NCBI GenBank assembly: GCA_964537955.1
Contig: CAZICY010000002.1
Coordinates: 57,907-121,906, forward strand
Length of the DNA: 64,000 nucleotides
Source of the DNA: Mxb001 sp964537955
GTDB lineage: Bacteria > Actinomycetota > Actinomycetes > S36-B12
Direction: 5' to 3'
Numbering within the stretch: position 1 is the first letter of the stretch; each line of letters opens with the position of its first letter. The notes under the pieces were generated by a model. It had not been told where the DNA came from. It did no database searches and saw only the letters and a list, made by a program, of their open reading frames with translations. Position numbers and translations under genes: made by a program. Below are positions 34,865-42,889 of the stretch, one piece after another.

Positions 34865-35958
34865 CGACCGAGGAGATCACCCGGATTCCCGTCCGGGCCG
34901 AGCGCCCCTACGACGTCCTGGTGGGCCACGGCCTGCTGGGGGAGCTGCGCGGCCTGCTCGGAGAGGACTGCCGCCGCGTCGCCGTCATCGCCCCTGCCGC
35001 CCTGGCGACGACGGCGGAGGCAGTGCGCGAGGATCTCGTCGGGGACGGTTTCGAGGCGATCGCGCTCGAGGTGCCGGACGGCGAGGCCGCCAAGACGCCG
35101 GAGGTGGCGTCCTTCTGCTGGTCGGTCCTGGGTCAGGCGGGCTTCACGCGCACCGACGCGATCGTGGCGATTGGCGGCGGCTCCACGACCGACCTGGCCG
35201 GGTTCGTCGCTGCCACCTGGCTGCGCGGCGTGCGCGTCGTGCACGTGCCGACGACCGTCCTGGGCATGGTCGATGCAGCCGTCGGCGGCAAGACCGGCAT
35301 CAACACGGACGCGGGCAAGAACCTGGTGGGCTCCTTCCACGAGCCAGTCGGCGTCCTGTGCGATCTCACGGCCCTGCAGACCCTGCCCCGCAACGATCTC
35401 GTCGCGGGGCTTGCCGAGTCGGTGAAGTGCGGGCTCGTGCGGGATCCGGCCATCCTCGACCTCGTGCAGGCCGATCCCGACGATGCGGTGCGCCCTGACT
35501 CCGCCCGTCTGCGTGAGATCATCGAGCGATCGATCCGGGTCAAGGCCGACGTGGTCTCCGCGGACCTGCGCGAGTCGATCGGAGGGCCGCTCGGCCGCGA
35601 GATCCTCAACTACGGCCACACCCTCGGGCATGCCATCGAGCGCGTCGAGGACTATCGGTGGCGCCATGGCGCCGCCATCAGCGTGGGCATGGTCTACGTC
35701 GCGGAGCTCGCGAGGCTGGCCGGGCACCTTGACGACGCGACCGTCGACCTGCACCGTGAGGCGCTCGGGGCCATTGGGTTGCCCACCACGTACGCCGGCG
35801 GCCGCTGGGATCGGCTCCTCGGCGCCATGCGGGTCGACAAGAAGGCACGCGGAGACATGCTGCGATTCGTCATCCTCGACGGCCTGGCCCGGCCGTCCAT
35901 ACTCGAAGGACCCGACCCCGCCCTGCTGGCGGCGGCGTACGCGGAGGTGACGTCATGA
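34861..35958 (+). CDS. aroB: 3-dehydroquinate synthase
   Basis: A 365-residue NAD- and metal-dependent enzyme forming dehydroquinate from DAHP. Motifs seen are GGGSTTDLAGF, the PTTVLGMVDAAVGGKTGINTD run, the metal-binding histidine in NYGHTLGHAIE, and RHGAAIS-like residues. GTG 34861 overlaps aroK (GTGA); the stop overlaps aroQ (ATGA). The aroC-K-B-Q genes form one coupled transcription unit. Confidence 0.96.
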   Translation: MTTEEITRIPVRAERPYDVLVGHGLLGELRGLLGEDCRRVAVIAPAALATTAEAVREDLVGDGFEAIALEVPDGEAAKTPEVASFCWSVLGQAGFTRTDAIVAIGGGSTTDLAGFVAATWLRGVRVVHVPTTVLGMVDAAVGGKTGINTDAGKNLVGSFHEPVGVLCDLTALQTLPRNDLVAGLAESVKCGLVRDPAILDLVQADPDDAVRPDSARLREIIERSIRVKADVVSADLRESIGGPLGREILNYGHTLGHAIERVEDYRWRHGAAISVGMVYVAELARLAGHLDDATVDLHREALGAIGLPTTYAGGRWDRLLGAMRVDKKARGDMLRFVILDGLARPSILEGPDPALLAAAYAEVTS

Positions 35959-36395
35959 GTGGTCGACGCGTGCTCGTCCTCAACGGCCCGAACCTGGGCA
36001 GGCTGGGTGTGCGGGAGCCCGAGATCTACGGCCACACGACCCACGCGGAGCTCGCCCAGGCGTGCGCCGCCTGGGGTGCGGAGCTCGGTCTGGATGTCGA
36101 GGTGCGGCAGACGGACTCGGAGGCCGAGCTCGTGGGTTGGCTGCACGAGGCTGCCGACTCCCAGATCGCGGTGGTCCTCAATGCCGGTGCCTTCACCCAC
36201 TACTCGTATGCGCTGCGCGACGCCCTGGCGCAGGTTGCAGCGCCGACCGTCGAGGTCCACCTGTCCAACCCCGCGGCACGTGAGGAATTCCGGCACACGT
36301 CCGTGATCGCCTCGGTGGTGACCGGCACGATCAGCGGCTTCGGCATCTTGTCCTACGCACTGGCGCTCCGCGCGATCGCGGCACGGGATGCCTAG
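35955..36395 (+). CDS. aroQ: Type II 3-dehydroquinate dehydratase
   Basis: A 146-residue type II dehydroquinase, the small dodecameric form. The family start VLVLNGPNLGRLG is intact, the catalytic Tyr lies in EIYG, and the His-containing block is VEVHLSN followed by EEFRHTSV. It converts dehydroquinate to dehydroshikimate, the step between aroB and aroE. ATG 35955 overlaps aroB; pepP starts within its last codons. Confidence 0.95.
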   Translation: MSGRRVLVLNGPNLGRLGVREPEIYGHTTHAELAQACAAWGAELGLDVEVRQTDSEAELVGWLHEAADSQIAVVLNAGAFTHYSYALRDALAQVAAPTVEVHLSNPAAREEFRHTSVIASVVTGTISGFGILSYALALRAIAARDA

Positions 36396-37470
36396 CGTCC
36401 ATGAGCGCCGGCGGGGCCTGGCGTGGGACCAGGTCCGCAAGCACTGCCCTGAGGCCACCGCACTGATGGTGACCTCGCTCGCCAACGTGCGCTACCTCAC
36501 GGGCTTCACGGGCAGCAACGCCGTGCTGCTGCTCGAGGAGGACTCGACGTTGCTCGGCACGGATGGCCGCTACTCCCTGCAGGCCGCCGAGCAGTGTCCC
36601 GACCTGTCCGTGCACCTGGACCGGGTGACTGGCCCGGCCGTGGCCTCGGCCTGGGCGGCTGCGGGGGGCGGCACGCTCGCGGTCGAATCCGCGCACCTGA
36701 GCGTGAATGACCTGCGGGCGCTCGAGCGCGTGATCGGCGCCCCGCCGGTCGAGACGGTGGGCGTGGTCGAGGCGTGCCGGGTGCGCAAGGAGCCCAACGA
36801 GGTCGACCTCATCGCGCGCGCCTGCGCCGTGAGCGACGCGGCCCTCGAGGCGATCCTGCCGCGCGTCCGCGCAGGTGTGACGGAGCGGCAGATCACCCGG
36901 TGGCTCGAGGCGGAGTTGTTCGACCAGGGGGCCGACGAGCTCTCCTTCGCGACAATCGTCGCCGCCGGGCCGCACTCGGCGAAGCCGCACCACGAGCCGA
37001 CCGCGCGCCCCCTCGAGGAGGGCGACCTGCTCCTGATCGACTTCGGCGCCGCAGTCGACGGCTATCACGCTGACCAGACGCGCACCTTCGTCATTGGCCA
37101 GGCCGCCGACTGGCAACGCGAGATCCACGCCGTCGTGTCAGCGGCCCAGGAGGCAGGCCGCTCGGCCGCGCGCGCAGGTGCGCCCCTGCCCGAGGTCGAC
37201 GAGGCAGCGCGATCCGTCGTCGCGGAAGCGGGCTACGGCGACTGCTTCGACCATGGGCTCGGGCACGGCGTGGGCCTGGAGATCCACGAGGCGCCGTTCC
37301 TCAGCCCCCGGGCCACGGGTATGCTCCCCGCCGGCTCATCGGTGACCATCGAACCCGGCATCTACCTCCCCGGCAGGGGCGGGGTGCGCATCGAGGACAC
37401 CATCCTGGTGGGCGAGGGTCCCAGCAGATCCCTGACGGCGTCGCCCCGCGACCTCGTGATGCTGGGCTGA
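36388..37470 (+). CDS. pepP: Xaa-Pro aminopeptidase/dipeptidase (M24B)
   Basis: A 360-residue creatinase-fold metallopeptidase that cleaves X-Pro bonds. The five metal ligands can be placed: D in LLIDFGA, D in YHADQTRTF, H in GLGHGVGLEIHE, E in TIEPGIY and E in VRIEDT. The N-terminal domain is complete (SLANVRYLTGF). ATG 36388 overlaps the aroQ end by 8 bases. Encoded just before efp, as in many actinobacteria, where it may handle proline-containing peptides. Confidence 0.92.
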   Translation: MPSVHERRRGLAWDQVRKHCPEATALMVTSLANVRYLTGFTGSNAVLLLEEDSTLLGTDGRYSLQAAEQCPDLSVHLDRVTGPAVASAWAAAGGGTLAVESAHLSVNDLRALERVIGAPPVETVGVVEACRVRKEPNEVDLIARACAVSDAALEAILPRVRAGVTERQITRWLEAELFDQGADELSFATIVAAGPHSAKPHHEPTARPLEEGDLLLIDFGAAVDGYHADQTRTFVIGQAADWQREIHAVVSAAQEAGRSAARAGAPLPEVDEAARSVVAEAGYGDCFDHGLGHGVGLEIHEAPFLSPRATGMLPAGSSVTIEPGIYLPGRGGVRIEDTILVGEGPSRSLTASPRDLVMLG

Positions 37471-37489
37471 TTGGGGAGGACGACGGCAC

Positions 37490-38050
37490 GTGGCGACGAC
37501 CAACGACCTGAAGAACGGGCTGGTGCTCAATCTCGACGGCCAGCTCTGGACCGTCGTGGAGTTCCAGCACGTCAAGCCTGGCAAGGGCGGGGCCTTCGTG
37601 CGGACCAAGCTCAAGAACGTCCTGTCGGGCAAGGTGGTGGACAAGACCTTCAACGCCGGCGTCAAGGTGGAGACCGCAAACGTCGACAAGCGCGACATGC
37701 AATACCTCTACCGCGACGGCGACGACTGGGTCTTCATGGACACCTCGACGTACGACCAGGTGATGATCCCCAACGCCGTCGTCGGTGACAACGCCCGCTG
37801 GATGCTGGAGAACCAGGAGTGCATCGTCGCGATGCACGAGGGCGCGGCGCTCTACGTCGAGCTGCCTGCGGCGGTGGAGCTCACGATCAGCTACACCGAG
37901 CCCGGCCTGCAGGGCGATCGGTCGACGGGTGGCACCAAGCCCGCCACGCTCGAGACCGGGGCTGAGATCCAGGTCCCCCTCTTCATCGAGTCCGACACCA
38001 AGGTCAAGGTCGACACGCGCGACGGCTCCTACCTCGGCCGCGTCACCTGA
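37490..38050 (+). CDS. efp: Elongation factor P
   Basis: A 186-residue three-domain translation factor that rescues ribosomes stalled at polyproline. The domain I tip loop reads KPGKGGAF, so the functional lysine is present. GTG 37490 is preceded by GGGGAGGACGA. No modification enzyme (epmA or ymfI type) is encoded nearby. nusB follows after one base. Confidence 0.97.
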   Translation: MATTNDLKNGLVLNLDGQLWTVVEFQHVKPGKGGAFVRTKLKNVLSGKVVDKTFNAGVKVETANVDKRDMQYLYRDGDDWVFMDTSTYDQVMIPNAVVGDNARWMLENQECIVAMHEGAALYVELPAAVELTISYTEPGLQGDRSTGGTKPATLETGAEIQVPLFIESDTKVKVDTRDGSYLGRVT

Positions 38051-38051
38051 C

Positions 38052-38477
38052 GTGGCCGCTCGCCACAAGGCCCGCAAGCGCGCGCTCGACGTCCTCTTCC
38101 AGGCCGACCTTCGCGACGTCGACCCGCTCGTCGTGCTCGCCGACTCCGAGCGGCTGAGGTCCGACGAGGGAGACGGACCCCTCAATCCCTACGTCACCGA
38201 GCTCGTGACCGGGGTCGCCGCGCATCGTGAACGCATCGACGAGCTCCTCACGACGTACTCCCTGGGCTGGACCCTCGACCGCATGCCGGGCGTTGACCGA
38301 GCAATTCTGCGTCTGGGCGCCTACGAGGTGCTGTGGGGAGACGTCCCGGAGGCCGTTGCGCTGGACGAGGCGGTCACGCTCGCGCGCGAACTGTCGACGG
38401 ACGACTCGCCGGCGTTCGTCAACGGCCTGCTCGCCCGGATCGCGGGGCAAAGGTCCACACTGGACCTCGAGGCCTGA
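38052..38477 (+). CDS. nusB: Transcription antitermination protein NusB
   Basis: A 141-residue all-helical RNA-binding factor for rRNA antitermination. It starts ARHKARKRALDVLFQAD, the family's arginine-rich motif, and ends with the FVNGLLARIA helix. GTG 38052 lies two bases after the efp stop codon. Longer in-frame sequence upstream is within efp and not used. Confidence 0.95.
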   Translation: MAARHKARKRALDVLFQADLRDVDPLVVLADSERLRSDEGDGPLNPYVTELVTGVAAHRERIDELLTTYSLGWTLDRMPGVDRAILRLGAYEVLWGDVPEAVALDEAVTLARELSTDDSPAFVNGLLARIAGQRSTLDLEA

Positions 38478-38509
38478 GCCAGGCCGCCGCGCGCAGAGGA
38501 GGCAGTTCG

Positions 38510-39256
38510 ATGAGGTGGGTGCCGGTCGCCGCCGGCGCGGGCGTGCTCGCCGGCGCGGTCCTCGGCGCTGCGCTCATCGCGCCGGCCATCGCCGCACGCG
38601 ACGACGCTGCCCCTCGCGTGGTGCCCCGCATCTTCTCGTGCGTGTCCGTGGACACCGGCGACCTGCGCATCGTCAATGCCGACGACACCTGCGCCCTCGG
38701 CGAAGAGAGGCTCGTGTGGAATCAGCGCGGACTGCCGGGCCCTCGCGGCAGGCAGGGCGAGCAGGGTCCTCGGGGGACTCAGGGCCCGCAGGGCGTGCCC
38801 GGGGTGATGGGTCCTCAGGGAGCACCCGGGCCGCAGGGGGTGGCCGGGCCGCAGGGACTTCCGGGGGAGGTGGGCAACCCGGGCCCCCAGGGGCCCATTG
38901 GCCCGAGCGACGGATTCTCCGCCGTCCTGTCGGACGACACGTTCAGCGACGCGCCCGTGGTCCTCGCCACGCTCACGCTGCCGGCGGGCACCTACCTCGT
39001 GGACGCCGCGGCGTACCTGTCCCTGGAGCAAAGCGGCGGCCCGTTCGACACCGTCTCGTGCGGACTGGATGCGCCGGGGGAGGCCTTCGCCAGCCTCACG
39101 GCCTTCGGGCAGTTGACCTTCCCCCTCGCCGCGAGCGTCGAGATCCCCGAGCCTGGGGGAGCCGTGACCGTCGAATGCGTCAAGGGGCAGGCCGGCTCTG
39201 TCCGCGCCAGCGGTGTGCTCAATGCCGTCAAGGTGGGCGCGCTCACGCTCCAGTGA
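38510..39256 (+). CDS. Exported collagen-like Gly-X-Y repeat protein
   Basis: A 248-residue protein with an N-terminal signal peptide or membrane anchor (residues about 5-29), a small Cys-containing head (CVSV...DDTCAL), then about 20 consecutive Gly-X-Y triplets at residues 74-133 rich in GPQ, GPR and GLP. The C-terminal 110 residues are a predicted beta-sandwich (LPAGTYLVDAA), resembling the C1q/TNF-like caps of bacterial collagen-like proteins. It probably forms a trimeric surface stalk. AGAGGAGG precedes the ATG. No sortase motif or adjacent biosynthetic partner is present. Confidence 0.82.
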   Translation: MRWVPVAAGAGVLAGAVLGAALIAPAIAARDDAAPRVVPRIFSCVSVDTGDLRIVNADDTCALGEERLVWNQRGLPGPRGRQGEQGPRGTQGPQGVPGVMGPQGAPGPQGVAGPQGLPGEVGNPGPQGPIGPSDGFSAVLSDDTFSDAPVVLATLTLPAGTYLVDAAAYLSLEQSGGPFDTVSCGLDAPGEAFASLTAFGQLTFPLAASVEIPEPGGAVTVECVKGQAGSVRASGVLNAVKVGALTLQ

Positions 39257-39277
39257 CGAGCGCGCCTGGGCGACGCG

Positions 39278-39351
39278 TGCCCCGGGTGGGATTCGAACCC
39301 ACACTGGACGGTGTTTGAGACCGCTTCCTCTGCCGGTTGGGATACCGGGGC
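39278..39351 (-). tRNA. tRNA-Leu (anticodon CAA)
   Basis: A complete cloverleaf on the minus strand. The acceptor stem is GCCCCGG/CCGGGGC with discriminator A. The T arm is GTGGG-TTCGAAT-CCCAC. The anticodon arm is GCGGT-CTCAAAC-ACCGT, giving anticodon CAA for UUG codons. No CCA is encoded. The variable region is only about 5 bases (CCAGT), not the long arm normal for leucine tRNAs, and the D stem has a mismatch. I recall similar short-arm tRNA-Leu genes in other actinobacteria, but did not verify this. Confidence 0.85.
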
Positions 39352-39378
39352 CAGGGCGCCAGGGTACCCGCGCTCGCC

Positions 39379-39384
39379 TAGGCT
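39379..39384 (+). promoter_or_regulatory. Putative -10 element (TAGGCT), leaderless ANTAR regulator
   Basis: Ends 6 bases before the GTG at 39391, with no Shine-Dalgarno between. Lies between the oppositely oriented tRNA-Leu and the regulator gene. Confidence 0.55.
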
Positions 39385-39390
39385 CCTCAC

Positions 39391-39996
39391 GTGACGCAGG
39401 CACAGCCGCGCATCGTCGTGGCCGAGGACGAGGCCGTGATCCGCATGGACCTCGTCGAGACCCTGCGCGAGGAGGGCTACGACGTCGTAGCCCAGGTGGC
39501 CGACGGGCAGTCGGCCGTCGAGCGGATTCAGGCACTCGGGCCGGACGTCGCACTCGTGGACATCGCGATGCCGGGCATGGACGGGATCGAGGTCACCCGG
39601 CGCGTCAGTGAAGCCACCGCCGTCATCGTGGTGACGGCCTTCGGGCAGAAGGAGCGGGTGGCGCAGGCGCGCGACGCTGGCGCCATGGCCTACCTCGTCA
39701 AGCCCGTTGGCCGTGACGACCTCGTGCCCGCGATCGAGATGGCCTGGTCGGGCTGGCTCACGCTGCGCGATCTCCGCGGGCAGGCAAACGAGTCCGCTGC
39801 GGCGGCTGAGCGAGCCGAGCAGCGCCTCGCTGATCGCCGAGATGTGGAGCGCGCCAAGTCCATCGTCTCCACACGACTGGGCCTGGGCGAGGATGAGGCC
39901 TATCGATGGCTGCGCCAGTCCGCCATGGACGCTCGCGTACCGCTGGGGGATCTGGCCCGGCAGGTGCTGGCCTCTCAGGCCGCTGAGGAGCAGTAA
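39391..39996 (+). CDS. pdtaR: Response regulator with RNA-binding ANTAR domain (PdtaR-like)
   Basis: A 201-residue protein: a receiver domain with acidic pocket AEDEA, phospho-acceptor D57 in LVDIAMPG, Thr in VVTAFG and Lys in YLVKPV, followed by a helical linker and a C-terminal ANTAR domain (RRDVERAKSIV...AYRWLRQSAMD). It resembles mycobacterial Rv1626/PdtaR, which acts with the histidine kinase PdtaS to bind RNA and block terminator formation. No matching kinase lies in the window. Genomic position near tRNA-Leu and polA is as in other actinobacteria. Confidence 0.9.
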   Translation: MTQAQPRIVVAEDEAVIRMDLVETLREEGYDVVAQVADGQSAVERIQALGPDVALVDIAMPGMDGIEVTRRVSEATAVIVVTAFGQKERVAQARDAGAMAYLVKPVGRDDLVPAIEMAWSGWLTLRDLRGQANESAAAAERAEQRLADRRDVERAKSIVSTRLGLGEDEAYRWLRQSAMDARVPLGDLARQVLASQAAEEQ

Positions 39997-40008
39997 GATC
40001 ACGAAACG

Positions 40009-40025
40009 GTAACGGTCCGAGTCAC
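40009..40025 (+). promoter_or_regulatory. Paired GTnAC motifs upstream of the livK-like gene
   Basis: GTAAC and GTCAC separated by 7 bases, within a region flanked by GAAAC and GTTTC half-sites. GTnAC half-sites are used by nitrogen regulators such as GlnR and by some two-component regulators, but the spacing is not a standard match. Recorded as a candidate operator only. Confidence 0.25.
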
Positions 40026-40111
40026 GGTTTCCTAACCATCGGGTGACGATGCCCCAGGCGGGTACTCGGCCACGTCATCCACAGGGTAGTTTCAGGTCAC
40101 CATCACGGCGT

Positions 40112-40131
40112 GGTCACACATCAGTGTGGCC
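40112..40131 (+). promoter_or_regulatory. Short hairpin just upstream of the livK-like ribosome binding site
   Basis: GGTCACAC and GTGTGGCC pair (one T-G wobble) around an ATCA loop, ending 23 bases before the ATG and close to the TTAAGGAG ribosome binding site. It may stabilise the leader or act as a protein or RNA target. It lacks the hexaloop A1/G4 pattern of ANTAR targets. Confidence 0.35.
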
Positions 40132-40154
40132 CGCTACCCCTTAAGGAGAAATTG

Positions 40155-41495
40155 ATGATCCGACGCAGCCCGATTGCGGGGGCAGTCGTGGTCCTCGGCG
40201 CCGCGAGCCTCGTGCTCGCAGCGTGCGGTGGCAGCAGCAGCACTACGGAGTCCTCGAGCGCCGCACCGGCCTCGTCCTCCGCTGCTCCGTCATCGTCGTC
40301 CGCCGAGCCCGCACCCTCGACTGACTGCAAGAACACCCAGCTCAAGATCGGCACACTTCTGCCGGCGACGGGCAGCCTCGCCTACCTCGGCCCGCCCGAG
40401 TTCGCAGGCGTTGACCTCGCGGTCAAGGAGATCGACGCGGCTGGCGGCGTTCTCGGCCAGCCCGTGGTCAACGAGTACGGCGACTCCGGCGACACCGAGA
40501 CCGACATCGCCTCGCAGACCGTTGACTCGCACCTCCAGAAGGGCGTGCAGGCGATCATCGGCGCTGCCTCGTCCGGTGTGACCTTCACGGTCATCGACAA
40601 GATCACGAGCAATGGCGTGCTCCAGATCTCGCCGGCCAACACGGCCCCGTCGCTGACGGACTACCCGGACAACGGTCTCTACTTCCGGACCGCTCCGTCC
40701 GACGCCCTCCAGGGCGCCGTCCAGGCGAGCAATGCCCTCGACAACGGCTTCACCACCGGTGCGAGCATCGCCCGCAAGGATCCCTACGGCGAGGGCCTGC
40801 AGAACGCCTTCGTTGCGGAGTTCGAGGCTGGCGGCGGCACCATCACCACTGCCCTGACCTACGACCCCACCGCGGCGTCGTTCGAGGCTGAGGTTGCGGA
40901 GATCGCTGCGACCAACCCCGAGTTCGTCCAGGTCGTGGGCTTCGACGAGTCCGTCAAGCTCATCCAGGAGATGATCAAGCAGGGCATCGGCCCGCAGGAC
41001 GTCCAGATCTACCTCGCCGACGGCAACCTGTCGACGACGGCGTTCAAGGACTTCCCGAAGGACACGATGACCGGCGTCATCGGCACCGTGCCCACCGGCG
41101 ATCCCTCCGTGGACGTCGAGGCGTTCAACGCCCGCCTGCTCGAGCAGGATCCGGCGCTGACCGACTTCGCCTACGGCGCACAGGCCTACGACGCGACGAT
41201 CCTCGTCGCGCTCTCGGCCGAGTACGCCGGCTGCGCGAGCGGCACGGCCATGGCCGAGGCCATGCCCAAGATCGCGAACGCCGATGCGGGTGGCGAGGCG
41301 TGCAACACCTACGCCGACTGCCTCGCGATCATCCAGGCGGGTGGCCAGCCCAACTACGAGGGTGTGACCGGCCCGCTGGACTTCAACGAGTACGGCGATC
41401 CCAAGTCTGCAACCATCGATGTGGTGCAGTACCTCACGAACACCAAGTTCGAGAGCATTGAGGTCGTCGGACCGGTCGAGGTCCCCGTCCCGTAA
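40155..41495 (+). CDS. Branched-chain amino acid ABC transporter substrate-binding lipoprotein (LivK-like)
   Basis: A 446-residue type I periplasmic-binding-fold lipoprotein. The lipobox Cys is residue 24 (LAAC), followed by a Ser/Ala-rich linker. The mature domain starts LKIGTLLPATGSLAYLG and shows VKEIDAAGGVLG, typical of Leu/Ile/Val or amide receptors. The TTAAGGAG ribosome binding site is strong. The likely partner permease and ATPase genes livFGMH lie 1.5 kb downstream in the opposite orientation, separated by the broken DUF559 gene. The ligand cannot be told from sequence. Confidence 0.9.
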   Translation: MIRRSPIAGAVVVLGAASLVLAACGGSSSTTESSSAAPASSSAAPSSSSAEPAPSTDCKNTQLKIGTLLPATGSLAYLGPPEFAGVDLAVKEIDAAGGVLGQPVVNEYGDSGDTETDIASQTVDSHLQKGVQAIIGAASSGVTFTVIDKITSNGVLQISPANTAPSLTDYPDNGLYFRTAPSDALQGAVQASNALDNGFTTGASIARKDPYGEGLQNAFVAEFEAGGGTITTALTYDPTAASFEAEVAEIAATNPEFVQVVGFDESVKLIQEMIKQGIGPQDVQIYLADGNLSTTAFKDFPKDTMTGVIGTVPTGDPSVDVEAFNARLLEQDPALTDFAYGAQAYDATILVALSAEYAGCASGTAMAEAMPKIANADAGGEACNTYADCLAIIQAGGQPNYEGVTGPLDFNEYGDPKSATIDVVQYLTNTKFESIEVVGPVEVPVP

Positions 41496-41508
41496 GGACG
41501 TAGTTCCA

Positions 41509-41544
41509 CAGGAGGCCCGGTCCCGAAAGGGGCCGGGCCTCCTG
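41509..41544 (+). terminator. Strong stem-loop terminator after the livK-like gene
   Basis: AGGAGGCCCGG-TCCC pairs with GGGG-CCGGGCCTCCT around a GAAA loop, a stem of about 15 bp beginning 14 bases after the TAA. No U-tract follows. Given its symmetry, it could also stop transcripts arriving from the opposite direction. Confidence 0.75.
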
Positions 41545-41581
41545 CATGTGGGGAGGGCCGACCCAGTCACTCGAACGCCAA

Positions 41582-41653
41582 CCCGCCCCCGTCGTATACC
41601 CGCCCCCTCGTATATCCGCCCCCGTCAGTCGCCTGCCCGCCCCGTCGCCTGCC
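41582..41653 (+). repeat. Imperfect short direct repeats (CCCGCCCCC-type)
   Basis: Four tandem imperfect units of roughly 15-20 bases, each centred on CCGCCCC followed by GTCGTATAC, TCGTATAT, GTCAGTCGCC or GTCGCC. They lie in the 333-base gene-free stretch 41496-41828, together with the preceding terminator and the following palindrome. No ORF with coding character was seen in that stretch. Confidence 0.6.
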
Positions 41654-41654
41654 G

Positions 41655-41712
41655 GAATGCGACCGTTATCGGCGCCTCCCGGGCCCTGAAAGCGTCAAAG
41701 ACGGTCGCATTC
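41655..41712 (+). repeat. 58-bp palindromic repeat, copy 1
   Basis: Begins GAATGCGACCGT and ends with its exact reverse complement ACGGTCGCATTC, 12-bp perfect arms around 34 bases containing TCCCGGG. A second copy of exactly the same length lies at 42890-42947 on the other side of the broken AbiEi/DUF559-type gene. Confidence 0.85.
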
Positions 41713-41828
41713 GCGAAGGGAGCGCGGCACCGGGATGCGTCGCCGCCCACAAGGGCGGCTACACGGGGCCTTCCACCGGGGGTGGCGCAGCCCGCAACAC
41801 GGACGCTCGTAGGGCGCAGGGTGGCCGC

Positions 41829-42868
41829 ATGACATCAAGCCGCATGGCTGAACTCGCTCCCGCGATCGAGTCGTTCGCCGGACGTGCACCCTTCACGGTC
41901 GCCGACGCTGCCGGCCGGGGGATCTCCCCGGAACGGCTGGCGCGTGCGGTGCGCGCGGGGGAGTTGAACCGCATCACCCGGGGGACCTATGCGCTGAGAG
42001 ACGAACCCATGGACCTGGCGCGCTATCACCTGAGTCGCCTGGCGAAGCGGGGAGTCCCCGGCGTGATCGGCGGTACGCACGTCGCGGACAGGTGGGGAGT
42101 CGCCACGTTTGGCAGGCGCCGTCTCCGCCGCTCCGCTCACCATCCTCGTCCCTCCGGAATCCGACGTTCGTCGGGGCACTCGCTACGGCGTACGCATCCG
42201 CGCGGCAGAGATCGATCCCGCGGATGTGCGCATGGTGGATGGCGTGCCCATGACCTGCCCCATGCGGACCGGACTGGACGTGGCTCGCGATGCCGGGAGG
42301 GTCCGCGGGCACCCGGGAGGTCACCGACTGTCTCCATGCGCACCCGCGGGTACGGGAGGAGTTGCTGTCTGCGTTGGCTGAGGTGGCAAACCGGGTCAAT
42401 GGCTACGGCATGAAATGGGTGAGGCGCGTGCTGGCCGACGTGGAGCCCCTGCTCGAAACCGGACTGGAAGGGCTGGCGTGGTCTGTCCTCACTGACACGG
42501 ATCTGCCGCGTCCTCAGCCGCAGGTGTGGCGCCAAGGGGCAAATGGCAGGCGCTATCGGGTCGACTTCCTCATCGCGGGCGTGGTCATCGTCGAAGCGCA
42601 CGGGGCAGTGAAGTACTCGGGTCTCACTCCGTGGGAGGAGAAGAAGCGGCAGCACGACCTCGAGGCGGCAGGCTATTGGGTGGTGCGCTGCACCTGGGAG
42701 GAACTTCTCCACCGTCCGCATGAGGTGATCGCTCGGATTCGGCTGGCGCTGGAGCGTGCGGCCCGCGATGCGCTGTGGCGCGAAGCGGGCCTGCCCGGGC
42801 ACGCCGGCGCCGGAGTTGGCCCGCTAGGCAGACCGTCGAGCCGAGCGCGGCGGTCCCGTGGCCAGTGA
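41829..42868 (+). pseudogene. Broken AbiEi-like/DUF559 (Vsr-type nuclease fold) protein gene
   Basis: Three consecutive segments of one protein lie in three frames. Residues from ATG 41829 give an AbiEi-type winged-helix start (FTVADAAGRGISPERLARAV, then ITRGTYAL). The reading continues in the next frame from about 42110 (APLTILVPPES, VDGVPMTCPMRTGLDVARDAG), then in the third frame from about 42290 to 42868. The last part is DUF559-like, with YRVDFLIAGVVIVE and HGAVKYSG in the PD-(D/E)xK nuclease position. Two frame changes make a functional product unlikely unless they are sequencing errors. The usual E-x-D-G is E-A-H-G here. Flanked by two palindromic repeats. Confidence 0.8.
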
Positions 42869-42889
42869 CCCAGGCTGCAACTGCCACCC

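Noticed and set aside
38735..38915. Tandem DNA repeat or assembly artefact in the Gly-X-Y region
   Set aside because: The repetition is at protein level; codons and X-Y residues vary from triplet to triplet, so it reads as a genuine collagen-like coding repeat.
40112..40131. Riboswitch or ANTAR target
   Set aside because: A single short hairpin with a tetraloop; no recognised aptamer and no paired hexaloops.
41582..41653. CRISPR array
   Set aside because: Units are short, imperfect and contiguous without unique spacers; no cas genes nearby.
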